Positions 1 through 12,200 of a DNA stretch of 64,000 bases are shown here, piece after piece. Source of the DNA: Brachionus plicatilis (lineage: Eukaryota > Rotifera > Eurotatoria > Ploima > Brachionidae); contig QEOQ01000246.1 in assembly GCA_010279815.1 (NCBI GenBank), forward strand, positions 840,063 through 904,062. Reading direction: 5' to 3'. The translations under genes were made by a program, and so were the position numbers. Numbering within the stretch: the first letter of the stretch is position 1; every line of letters begins with the position of its first letter. Below the pieces are notes generated by a model that was not told the origin of the DNA, did no database searches, and saw only the letters and a list, made by a program, of their open reading frames with translations.

Positions 1-3000
1 GTCTAATTAAATTTATTGTAGCAGTCTGCAATTAAGATTAAACTGATCCAAATTTTGTTTTAAAAATATTGGTTTTAAAAAAGAAGCGTGATACTAAACC
101 CAAAACAAAAGACTAGCGCCTAAAGAATATAAACTTGAATTAAAAAACAACATTTTGTGCATTAACAAATATACTAAACTGATAAATTAAAGCTATTTAT
201 TAATCTTTTATGTTTAACAGGATGTTTTTTGGTGACAAAAAATAATTAGCAATTTAAAAGATAAATACAATTTTTCTACCAAAACGGCCATTAGGTAATT
301 TTACTTGTACCAGCAATTTAGCCAAATCTCGGATTTTTTTTACAAAGAAAAAAAAACTTTTAATTTAAAAAATGCATAAAAAGTAGCCAGCATACAAAAA
401 ATAATTTTACTTTATTAAATACATATATGCACAAAAATAAACTTTGAGTATACTTCGTATTTTGATAGTAATACGGCCAATGTGTGGGAAAATTTTCATC
501 AGCATGTTGTATTTTTCTAAAACAATTTGGACTCATTACACCTTGATCATTATGCCTAAAACATAATACATCATTATTTATTTATTTATTTGTTTATCTG
601 AAGCTTCAGAATAGAAATATATAAAAAAACTAAAAAGTTAAAAACTTAATGTTGAAAAAGAGAGACAAAAAAGATACTACGAAAAAAAAAAATGGAATAA
701 TTGACTTTTAAAATTTCTTAAGAGGAATAGAGGTCTTATATTTATTTAATTAAAAAAAGGTAAATAGAAAAGATAAGTATGGCGAAGCAAAGGGTCTCAA
801 AACGATGGAATATCAATTTTATAAAAGGTATTTCCAAAAATTATAACATTTAAAAAAATGAAAAAAATCATACATTTATTCTATTTTAATTTATTTTAAT
901 TTTTACTTAATCTAAGAGGAATTTAATGCTCACTAATTAGTCCATTATTGTCCAGTATATTTATTAACAATAGTTCTAAAAGAAAATGGATAAATAATGA
1001 ATACTCTGTCAATTTAAAAAAAAATAACTAAATTTTAATAATTTTTTTTTAAGAATTCACAATTATATTCAAAAAGCTGGAAAAAAATTGATTCCATTGT
1101 AAAAATAAAAAATGTACAAACGTCGGCTTCATAAATTATTTGTATTTTTCGATTTTCTTTTCTCGACTTGAGGCTCTAATTCTTATTAATAAAAACATGA
1201 TCCAAGTCACATGACTTGATATCACATGAATTTTTTTTTTTTTACATTGAACTTGAAAATTTTTAAGATTTTTAAAAAATTATTAAAAATAAATAAATAA
1301 CAAAAATAATCTAATTTAATCCTGTTATTTTTTAATTAAAAAAATTGTAAAAATTATTTTATCTTTTAAACTGTCGTATTAAAACAATAAAAAATAATCA
1401 AATTGAAAAAAATTCAACTTGTTGATGTAAAAAAAAATCCAATTTTTTTTGGTTATGACCAAATTATCTTATTCATCTTATAATGCTTCTTATTAAATGT
1501 TAAACAAGTTTGTCATTCTTTTTCTTCTCCTGGGAAATTCTTCGATAAGATGATTATTTAGCTATTTAAAATAAATAATTAAGAATGACCCTAATTAAAT
1601 AATTATTGAAATAAATATATAAAATTTCATAAAAACCTTTTATTAAATCTAGATAATTAAATTTTAAATAAAATAAATATAATCTGCCTTTATTGAAAAA
1701 GTATTTGAAAAATTTAATTTTTCAAATTTAATAAATTTTCACTTTTACAAAAGTTTGTCATTTCTTGAATTACGAAGTTTTTAAAAATTACCAGCGGGAA
1801 AAATTTGATTCCACCAAACACGATCTATTTATTCAGTATATTTTTTCAAACATAATTAATTTAAAATTGTGACAACAATTCACTTTATAAAAATTATTTG
1901 ATGAAAATTTCGCACTTAATTATTATCTAATAGAAGATAGACATATACATTTTTGTCTCGGAATTAATTTAATTTTAGGCGTAATTTAAATTTAAAAAAA
2001 TTTAAGATAACTTAAATAGATAATACAGAAAATAAATCAAGACAAATATTTTGTCTTTGATTTAGAATACGAGAATTGAAAAAAATTTAATTTTTAGAGC
2101 CATTAAAATAACCAAAGCTGAGAATTCTCATCCATTTTCTAAGACTTCTTTTAGGTACACTTAAGTCAATTTTTTGTATCGATACTGATTCATTTTGCTA
2201 AAAAATTTTCTAAAATTCACTTAAAAATAATTAGTCGCCTTTTCTGTAGTCAACTTAATATTTTTATAAACTTTAACGAAAGTTAGCTAGAGTAAAATTA
2301 TAATTGATTTGTGTTGTATTTTTTATTAAAAATCATCAAAAATCGATTGAATTAATCTTACAAATAGGTCATAAAAAAATTTCTAAATAACAAAAATTCA
2401 TTTAAAATGAAAAAAAAATTAATTAAATTTAAAAGAACTGGATAACATAATAAATTTATTTGAGTTTTGTTGTAGTCATAGAAATTCATTTAATATGGTC
2501 ATTGGGATTTTTTCAGCTGGTCACAAAAATAATTTGAGATTAAATATCCGGTTTCTAATTTATGAAATCTTAAAAATTTTATCTCAAAAATACAAGCTTA
2601 ATCATTCTTTTTAAAACTTAAAAAAAATTAACTTTTCAATCTTTGAAAAAGTGATTTCATCTTTAAATATTTTTAACTTCCTTTTACTCACTTAACACTA
2701 CTATCCATTAAACAATTTCAATTTCATCTACTTCATATATTTTAATTTTGACTTTTTAACTGAACACCAAACTCAATGTCACAGAAGCTTCTTTTTTGAG
2801 GAAGTACATTTTGCTGAGTTAAAACACCAAAAATCATGAACTTAGATTTTTAGAAAATTAAGTGAAAAATGAACTTTTTAATTTTCTAAAAATGAAATAT
2901 TTGAATCATTTTTAGAATCTGAAAAGGTTAAAAATTTAAAAAATTTTTGAAATTATTTTAATGCTTTGAAACACATTTTTTAGTATCTGAGTCTAACGAA

Positions 3001-3435
3001 GCCGATTTAGATCATATTGCCATAATTAAAATAAGAATTGATAAATTTAATAAAAAATTTAATTAATTTTTTTTTGAAAATAAATTTTCAAATTTAAATA
3101 ACAAAATTATTTTTGAATTTTCATTAATTCATTTATCAAATATTAAAAGAAGAAAAAAGTGCTAATTAATATATATTCCCTTAAAAATGTTAAAGCAATT
3201 TAATGGCCTAGACTCGCTAGCTTTAAACATTTTCTTTTTCTAAGCCTTAACCAAATTTTATCCCAAAGTCTTCAAAAAACAAAAATCTTTTCAATAGTTT
3301 TGGTCACTAGTAAATATTTGCAATAAAAAATAACTTTAGACTAAATCCAAGCCAGGTTAAAACAAAAGTTAAATTTGCTCTATTAAATTCAACAATGAAT
3401 TAAAATTTTTATTAAATTAATTTTAAAAAAAAAAT
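1..3435. other. AT-rich intergenic stretch, no gene recognised
   Basis: No reading frame with coding character is seen on either strand. The stretch is almost pure A/T with many homopolymer runs. Two small structures are visible: a reverse-oriented LINE 3' tail near 571-615, and a hairpin at about 2848-2893 in which 'tttttagaaaattaa' is followed by its inverse. The 5' untranslated region and promoter of ELP6 must lie in the last few hundred bases, but no clear TATA box or acceptor can be chosen. Confidence 0.6.
571..615 (-). repeat. LINE 3' tail, family B (reverse orientation)
   Basis: Read on the minus strand this is a short hairpin (ctgaagcttcag) followed by 'ataaacaaataaataaat'. The same hairpin-plus-tail arrangement occurs at 23450-23500 and 50984-51026, and a diverged form at 58876-58920. 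The copy at 50.5-51 kb follows LINE coding sequence, so these are probably 5'-truncated LINE ends. Confidence 0.5.
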
Positions 3436-4175
3436 ATGGATTTCAATACAGTTATTGAATTCGGCAAAGAAAAAAGCTCATTTTACTTGGTAGACTCCAG
3501 CACAGACGGTTCTTTTTTCATCCACTATATTCTCTCTCACTCAATTAGATCAAATGTAAAAACCATCTTTGTCACTTTGTCCCAAACATTGGGTCATTAT
3601 AAAGGTGTTCAAGCTAAACTGGGAAACTCGACTTCTTTAAGCACGAGTTTGAGCGAGCGAAGTTTAGTCCACTATGATTTATTATCAAAAATTAGCCAAG
3701 CGTATGTTGAAGGAAAAAGTGACCAAATAAAAATATTTGATGATTTGGTCGATAAGGTTGCGGCAGTGGTACAACAAAAGGATGAAGACTTTATTTTAAT
3801 AATAGATGATCTGTGTTTGGCTTGTCTGAATGGAGTGTCCGAGAAAGCGCTGTTTGGATTTTTGGCAAAGCTTCAATCTCTGAGCGATAAACTATGCTTG
3901 GTGGTATATGCTCAGTCAATGCTGGCCACTCGGGATTTCATAAATGATTTGATCTACATGAGCGATTTATATTTCAAGATTGAAAATTTATCCACAGGTT
4001 ATTCTAAAGAAATTGATGGACAGGTAGCACTTTTTAAAAGATTTTTTTTAATTTTAACTTTTTCGAATTCTCAAAAAAGATGAGTGTGTTCAGAATGAAT
4101 GAAGATTTAAACCTGAGACCACAAAAGTATTTATACAAAGTTAACGAACGAAACGTTAAATTGTATCAGATTTAA
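3436..4175 (+). CDS. ELP6: Elongator complex protein 6 (ELP6)
   Basis: Two exons, 3436-4023 and 4080-4175, joined in phase 0 across a 56-bp GT-AG intron, give 227 residues. ELP6 is a RecA-fold subunit that forms the accessory ring with ELP4 and ELP5. This ring supports Elongator in modifying wobble uridines of tRNAs. The identification rests on family-typical stretches: FVTLSQTLGHY near the N-terminus, ILIIDDLCLACLNGV in the middle, and the exon junction DGQMSVFRMN followed by KYLYKVNERNVKLYQI at the end, which mirrors the vertebrate C-terminus. As usual for ELP6 there is no Walker A loop. The protein is somewhat shorter than the human one (about 266). The exon 1 frame reads through the intron to a false stop at 4083. 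I am confident of the family and of the splice. Confidence 0.88.
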
Positions 4176-5675
4176 TTTTTTGATCTATTGAATAAAATAA
4201 TTTGTTAGATTTATTTTTTAATTTTTATTTCAAATATTTTATGGCAAATATTTTTTTAAATCAATTTTCAATTTTTCATTGAAAGCCGTGCTGACTTAAA
4301 ATTTTTTCTTATTTTCTTTCTCAATTATGAATAGATTAATATAATAATTTCATAAATTTTAAATCAAATTATTTTCGAAAATTTATTCATTTTGATAGTC
4401 ACGTGAATTTCGAAAAAAATTTCTAAAATTTGAATATTTAAAATACTCAAACTTGGTCTTGTTTATTAAATTTTATTTTTTTTAACCTTTCTTTTCTACA
4501 TCACATTTAAGGTGTTAATTTCAAAAGAGTCTGAGCCGAATCTTTTTTTTTTCAAAATAAATATTTAATAAACTTTTTCTCGTGTGTATATCTGTCAAGT
4601 CACACTGTTTGTCCTTCCCCTCTCATTTTCTCATCCGGACTTGGGACCGGCAACGGTATGATTGCAACTCAACAGTCAGCAGCCAAAGTTACATATGGGA
4701 CGTTCATCATAAACAGCGCCACTCATCCGAGCACTTAATGGCTGCGAACTCGGCAACTATTTAGACTAGCTTGGAACCACAAACCAAGCGTATCTATATC
4801 TGGATACAAGCTTATCCAAACTAAAGACACTTTACTTTTTTCACTAAGGCTTTTTGGACCCAACAGACTATCATCAGCTCTAGCTTGCAAGCCTCCTCAT
4901 CCCGGCCTCTATGCGCCTGCGTCATCATCACCCCTCCTCTTTTTTCACCCGGGCTTGGGACCGGCCATGTGGGCAGAGTTAATAACAATGATTCTTTCTT
5001 TTTTTTTTCCTATTAACTGTTCTTTGTTTACTTTAATGTTTCGAAATTTTCTAAAATTATTTTTTTTTTAATTGAAAATCTAACTGTTTAATTTCTATGA
5101 TACCAGGCTATTTATACCCTGTTAAATTAGCTTAATTAATTTTAAAAGAGTCTGAGCCGAATCTTTTTTTTTTCAAAATAAATATTTAATAAACTTTTTC
5201 TCGTGTGTATATCTGTCAAGTCACACTGTTTGTCCTTCCCCTCTCATTTTCTCATCCGGACTTGGGACCGGCAACGGTATGATTGCAACTCAACAGTCAG
5301 CAGCCAAAGTTACATATGGGACGTTCATCATAAACAACGTTGTTAAGTCTCTATCAATTTATTTTTTTTAATTAAATGAGAAGCACCGCCCATTCTCGTA
5401 TCCATATCTTTTAACATGGCGAACGGGTTTTGATTTTTTTGTCAAATACATCCATATTAAATTTTTGAAACTAATTCTATGTATATATTATATTAATAAA
5501 AAAATTCTTTAGTAAATTAAAAATTTTGACCAGCTCTGGTCAAGAGTAAAATTACTTTGACAGAATTAAATCCCTTGATAATTTCCAAAAAAATCATCAA
5601 GTGTTGAAAAATCAGAGAAAATTATTTAAAAAAAAAAAAATGATAAATTAAACTTTCGCTCAAAACAACCACTTT
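4176..5675. other. Intergenic stretch with an LTR-like element
   Basis: AT-rich DNA follows ELP6 and has no coding signal of its own. Its only clear structure is the GC-richer element with long direct repeats at about 4513-5336. After 5336 the sequence returns to AT-rich filler up to the foldback repeat. Confidence 0.5.
4513..5336. mobile_element. Miniature LTR-type element (two direct terminal repeats)
   Basis: Two almost identical repeats of about 193 bp, at 4523-4715 and 5144-5336 (offset 621), flank roughly 430 bp of GC-richer non-coding DNA. Both contain the string 'cttgggaccggcaacggtat' and end in 'cataaaca'. Upstream of each repeat is a TGTTAA, and the repeats end in AACA, which resembles Gypsy-type TGTTA...AACA termini. 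A variant of the internal string, 'cttgggaccggccatgtggg', sits near 4951. There is no gag or pol reading frame. The best reading is a terminal-repeat retrotransposon in miniature. A local tandem duplication is possible. I do not see an exact target-site duplication. Confidence 0.45.
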
Positions 5676-6012
5676 ATAGTACCTTGACATTGTGAATTTT
5701 GGTACAAAAAAAAAAAAAAAAATACAAAAAATGCCAGAGCTTTTTTTGACTGACCAAAACAAGTTTTGTAGATTGGAGAAACTGATATATTCTCTGTACC
5801 ACCACATCTGTTGAGTTGGATTTTTTTAATATCACAAATTCACAATATTTTAAATTTTGCAGAGTTTTGCAGAATCTGTAAATTGGTGGTACAGAGGATG
5901 TATCAGTTGCTCCAATTTACAGAACATGTTTTGGTCCTTTAAAACCTAAACTTTGGCATTTTTTATATTTTGTTTTAGTTTTTTGTGCCAAAATTCACAA
6001 TGCCTAGTAGCT
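5676..6012. mobile_element. Foldback/MITE-like inverted repeat
   Basis: The arms at about 5676-5808 and 5880-6012 are inverted copies of each other around a centre near 5844. Each contains 'tggtggtacagag', 'aacatgttttggtc' or its diverged form, and 'gtgccaaaattcacaat'. The element sits in the presumed XPO5 upstream region. A diverged fragment of the same family occurs at about 24859-25016. Poly-A runs inside the left arm generate false reading frames. Confidence 0.6.
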
Positions 6013-6231
6013 TTTAAATTTGCATAATTCCAACTTTTAATTTTATTTAAAAATTTTGTTGAATAAACTTGAAAAAAATTTTATTTTTTTTTTTTTAATT
6101 AATAAATAAATTTTTTTAGTTAAGTTAATTTTTAAAAAAGATAAACAAAAAAAAATTCTTCTTTAGTTGAGTACAACATTGACGCTAGCTGAAATACAAC
6201 AAAAATCCTCTTGCACAAAATTGAGCCAAAA

Positions 6232-9200
6232 ATGGAACTAGAGCTGAACGAGTTGGTGCAGGCATGGCGCACTTGCATGGACGGATCAATACGCGAGCAG
6301 ACGGTTCGCGAGAACGCGTTCAAGCACATCGAAAACTTCAAGCAAACATCGGGCAACATTCTGGACATCGGCTTCTACCTGGCCTTCCAAAAGGACTCAT
6401 TCGAGCTGTGCCACTTCGGCCTGCAGCTCATCACCCACACAATCAAGTTCAAATGGAACGAGTTCAGCGAGCACATGAAACAAGAGATCAAAGACCGCCT
6501 AATGAACATGATCATCAACCTGGACGACAACCAGAACATCAAAGGGCCCAGCTACCTCAAAAACTCCATGTGCCTGGTGATAATCGAGCTGATTAGGCGC
6601 GAATGGCCCCAGAACTGGCCCAATCTGATGCCAGATCTATTCGACATATCCAACAAATCCATTGAGCACAAAAAGCTAATCTTCATAATCCTCAAGTACA
6701 TTTCGGAGGAGTTTATTGACGCGGACAGCTCGCAGACAGCTACCATGCCGTCGCAGCGCCGCAAAGACATCAACCAATACCTCAACCAACACATGCACTC
6801 CATATTCATGTTCTATCTGGACAACTTGGAGCACTGCTTCCATTTGGTGAACGAAAATGGCTCTGGCCAGCTGGTCGAGCTCACCAACACATGCTTGGAC
6901 TCGCTGAGCCACTACATCACATGGATAAACATAAATCTGATCTTGTCCCGAAACTTTTCGGTCATCAACATAAGCCTGAGTTTGCTGTCGCACGAAAACT
7001 TGTGCATAAACTCGGCAAAGTGTTTGATCGCGCTGTCCAGCCGCAAGGGCACTGCGGACGAGAGAAAACCGCTGCTGGGCATGTTCAGCGATGCGGTCCT
7101 CTCCCAACTGATCAACTGTGTCAAGCTAAGCTGTCAAAATTCCAAGTTCGACGGCCTGCTCAAATACCTGGTGCAAATTTTGGTTGCCATGGCAACCCAG
7201 CTCAACTTTTTGTGGTCGTCTAGCGACTTTGAAAGACCGGCCAATTTGTCCATCTACCTGAACGCTGCCTACGAGTTCCTAATCAATGAAAATAGACTTT
7301 ATTCATTCGAGGCCATTCAATTGTGGAATGTTCTGCTGCAAAACCAGCACATTCAAATGGACAAGGACGTGCACCACTATGTCAACATGATAGCCCAGGC
7401 ACTGACCAACACTTATCTCCTGGTCAAGTTTAACTATGCCTCAATGAGCGAACACTTCGACTCAGAAGAAGAATTCAACAAATTTTGCCAAAAATACCGT
7501 GCCGAACTGTCCAAAATGATGCGCAACGCGTCACATCTCAATACCCAAGTCTACTTCATGCAGGCCCATCAATGGACACTGAAAATCATCTCACAGACAA
7601 GTTGTTTGTCGCCATCAGACCAGTCGGGCTTTGACGCCAGCTCAATGCTGTACTTGTGCTGGGACGCTCTGGTCTTTCTCTGGACCAGTTTGGCCAATGT
7701 TCTGGCCAAGCATGCGCCCGACCCGGTCAACTCCAAGCTGATCGAATTGCTGCACGCCGCAATTCAGCTCAAGTGCCTCAACCCAAATTACGTTTCTTTT
7801 AACTACAGCTTTATCTCGAGCATTCTGAGCCTGAGTTGTGACAATTGCGAGTGCCATGCCAGAGAGGCCATAGTGAAGACCGTGTTCGAGAAGCTGTACA
7901 CAGATTTGATGGTGTTCCGGACAGAGACAGCTAAGCATTTGCATTGTGGTGCAAAGACAAAATTTTATCTGAATCTGAGGCGGCAGCTGAGCGCCGTTTT
8001 GTTGACAGTGTGCAAAAATTACAGCAAAATTTTGTTCAACTCGTTTGAGTTTATATTCAAGAGTTTGGTACAGGTTATCGATTCAGCAGAGACAACTCAA
8101 ATGGAAAAGGGCATTTTGGTGCAGGCGCTGGTGCATTTGAGCAATGAGTGCGAGACCAACCAGATACAGATGAGTTTGGTCGAGCATTTTTTGGTGCCCA
8201 TCAAGCAGTATTTTGAGACCAAGAGCCACGAGTTGACCAACATTGAATCCTTTATTGGCCTAGTCGGACTCAGAGACTCGACCAACTTGAACGCCCTGGA
8301 GAACAGAAAGATTATATTTTATTATGTGAATTGTTTGTATGGCTTTTTGAAGTGTATTGAGCTTAAAAAAAGTCAGAATAATGAGCAAATTAGCTCTTTG
8401 TTTGTTGCCATATTCCAGAGTTTGGTTTATTTGCTCAAGTCGTTCAATCAATTGCACTCGGTGCCAAATGTGAACAAAGAATTTTTGGACATGACTGACA
8501 GTTGTAAAAATTTGATCTTGGGCATGCATCAAGAAAAGCACGGTAAGTTTTTTTATACTATTTTTCAGAGTTGTTTAAAAGTCTCAATTCAAGTCCAAGT
8601 CCGGACTTTTTTTTTTTTTTTTTCAAAAGTCCTACCAAAGACTTTAATTTTTTTTTTCAAAAAAAAAGTTCAAGTCCGGACTTTAAAAATTTTGAATACT
8701 GAAGAAGAAATTTATGCTAAAATTGCAACAAAATTCTGATATATGGAAAATCTATTGCATTAGAAAACCCAAGAGTATGTAAATTTTTTGATATGAAGCC
8801 TGATCTAGCAAATTTAAAAAAAAATTCTGGACTTGGACTTTTTTTTTTTTAAAAAAATTTTAAAGTCAAGACTTGGACTTTTTTTTGGGGTCTTTAAACA
8901 ACTCTGCTATTTTTTTTGGACATATTTTTATAATTATTTAAATAATGTCTTATGAAGATGACACCGTCAAATTTAAATTTAAAGAAAAATTTTTTTAATT
9001 GCATGAAAAATCAGATTTATTTTTGTAAAATGTAATGATTTTTTGTAGAAATGATTTTTATTTACAAAAAAAATTTTAGTGTAAGGTTCAGGAAATACAA
9101 AACGTTCACGCTATCTTAGGATTCGATTTTCGACCTCAAATTCGTAATCTGCATATGTGAAAACTTCAGAAAGCCATTTTTTTAGGGGGGTCGAAAAAAA

Positions 9201-12200
9201 TTTTTTTCCCTGGATGTATGATAATATTTGACCATAGTCAGCACCATTTTTTTAGCCTATTACTAATTAAATCTAAATCTACAGTGCAAGTATCAACTAC
9301 TTCAAAATCAGAATCATGACTGTCACAATGGGTGATTGTGTATTTGTTTTAACTTCTGAGGCTTCAGGTTCTGGTGAAGGAGCTTTAAGTTGCATGTAAG
9401 AACCAAAATTTTGGATTCGATTAAGCTGTTTTTTGTTCATTTTTGGCATAATTAATTATTTGAGTAAGCAAAAATGAAGGATAAAAAAAATTTTATTAAT
9501 TTTTTTCAAATTTTCAATTGTAATATTTTTTTTTGAAAGCAAGACTTATAAATATACACATTTTGATTAAAAACTTCAAAAAACTTAATTTTTTTTTCAA
9601 TTTTTTTAAAAAATGCCTCATTTTGAACGTTTTTTTTAGAGAAATAAAAGATAAAATAATAATTAAAGCCTACAAGTTGTTCCAAATTTTCTCTAGTTTC
9701 ATAATTCGCAAAAATAATCGAGGATTATGGGGTCCTTTGGGACAAGATACAAATAAACCAAAAAAATTTGTTAAATTTGGGCTTTTTTGAAAAAATTTCT
9801 AAGATAAATTTTTTTTTGGAAGATAAAAACATCACTTTCTAGTAGAAAATTTTACGCTCTTTCAGGTGATATGTAATTTTAACATGCTTTATATACTTTT
9901 GGTTAAGATATATGAATCTATTCATAGTATACTTTGGCAAATTACAGAAACCATTGAGCTCATCCAGGCGAAAAAAATTTTTTTTTCCCACCTAAAAAAA
10001 TGGCTTTTTGGGGTTTTCACATATGCAGATATTCACATATTAACAGATTATTTAAAGATTATTTTAAGGAGCTTTTATTCAAAATTTAAATTCTTAATAA
10101 AAATATTGTAATTGTACTAAAGATTTTTCTGTAAGTTTTAAAAGGTGAAACAAACAATGCTTCATTTAACAGTCCAGTTTAATAAAAATATAAAAAAAGG
10201 TCTATATTTCACTCAGTACCTAAAATATTCTATTCAGTTATATTTTAAGTTATACCTAATTATATTTTATGTAGTACCAAATAAAATTTAATTCAAAACA
10301 AAAAAAAAACTAATATGTTTTACTTGTGCTAAAAATAATCTATTAGGAGGTATATAAAAACATGGAAAAAAATATATAGAAAAAAAATAAACTAATTGTC
10401 TATCCATGGAAAAATTTGGTAAAATCCGAGGTACATTCAAAATGTAGAAAAAAAAATTCATAGAAATAATTTATTATAGAAAAATTTTCATCGAATCAGA
10501 TTCATAGAATGACACATTTATAGAAACCAAAAAATATAGAAAATGAATTTATCCAATTCTATAAAAAAATTGACTCATTATCTCACTTTATTTATGAATA
10601 AACAAATTAGCTACACCATTTAAATGCAATTTCAAAGTTAAATCATAAATATAATAATACGCTTCAATTTTTCATTATTTTCTCCTTGTCGCTTTTATGT
10701 TTTTTTGATAACATCACCATTAAATAAACTAACTAATCTTGATTCCAAATAACTTTATTCAAGACTAAATAGATCAACTACTTTAACAACAGTTGGATTT
10801 TGTCTAGCATTTATAAATAGGTGAATTCATATTTCATATAAAAAAATTCTTCCAAGTTTGTTTCTATAAAAATAAAATCTATGAAAAAACTTTCTATTTA
10901 ATCACTATCCATGATAATTAATTCTATGAAATTGACATTACTGTGAAATTTTTCTTCTATGAATTTTGTTCTATAATTTTTTTTTCTATATTTTTAATAT
11001 AGTGCCGTAAAATCCTTGTATCAAATCACCACTGTATTTACTATTATGGTCATGTCTTCATTTAAAATTTTGAAAATTTTTTTGTAGTGATGCTTCTATC
11101 GCTTCTGTTACAGTGTTGAACATTTTTTTAAAATTCTCGAAAAAAATTCTGTAAAATATCGATCAAAGAATAAAATACAGTACTGCTACGAAAAATTTTT
11201 TTTACTTAATTTCACGTAAAATTAGTAGAAATTACGTAAATTTTTGTAAAAATTAAAACAAAAAATTTAAAAAAAGTCAAAAAATGTCAAAATTCTCAAA
11301 AAAAATGACAAATTGAAGTTCATGATCAATTGTAAATTTCAAATCAAAATTTTTAGTTTTTGATTCAAATAAAATGGTATTTTTATCAATTTTTTAATAA
11401 TAAATGACTATACATTTTTCAAACATCATTTGTTTAATCTATAATTAGATAGAAAATTATATGAATTTTTATCTGAATTCAAAAAAATTCTTAATCAATA
11501 TTTTGAAATTTTGCAATACAAAATTTAACTTTGTTTCGCTGTAAAATATTTTAATTAAAATTAAAATATCATTTAAAGACATAATTTGGATGCCTTAATG
11601 TCGATTTTAAATTTGTCTTTAAAATTTTCAAATTAAGATTTTAGAAGAATCAATTAAAGGTCAATTAGGAAAAAAAAAAAATTTGATTTTTTTAAATTAA
11701 AATAATAAACATCTTATGTTTAATTTTAAAAAAATTTAAAAAAATCTAATTTCATCATTTTTATTAAGATTTGAATCAATTAAATTTTAATCATTTGATT
11801 ATGATCATGAATTTCAAGAATTTTTACTTTTTACAAAAATTTACGTAATTTCCTGTAATTTTACGTGAAATCACGAAAAATTCGGTAAATTTACTTTTTT
11901 TTTTACTTTGGTAATTTTACGTAATTTCACGTAATTTCACGTAAAATTACGTAAAACAGTTTTTCGTAGCAGTACTGTAATTTTTTTCTTAAATTTAATA
12001 AAAGTGTGGCTAAAAAATCTCTGTTTTTCAAGGAAGAAATCACATCAGCTTGTCATGCACAAGCGACTCAATTGTAGAACAATCAGACAAGATACAAATG
12101 TTCATCTACAACACTTACGACACATTGAACCAACTGATCGGCCTGTACATGACCAAATTCAAACATGAGCTTCTTCTGGTGGACATAAGCACCAACCAGA

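Noticed and set aside
4582..4764. 60-codon frame in the LTR-like element
   Set aside because: It starts without ATG, crosses the repeat boundary and resembles no gag or pol sequence.
6264..8541. Other-frame and antisense reading frames across XPO5 exon 1
   Set aside because: They are shadows of the GC-richer XPO5 coding exon. None shows family similarity.
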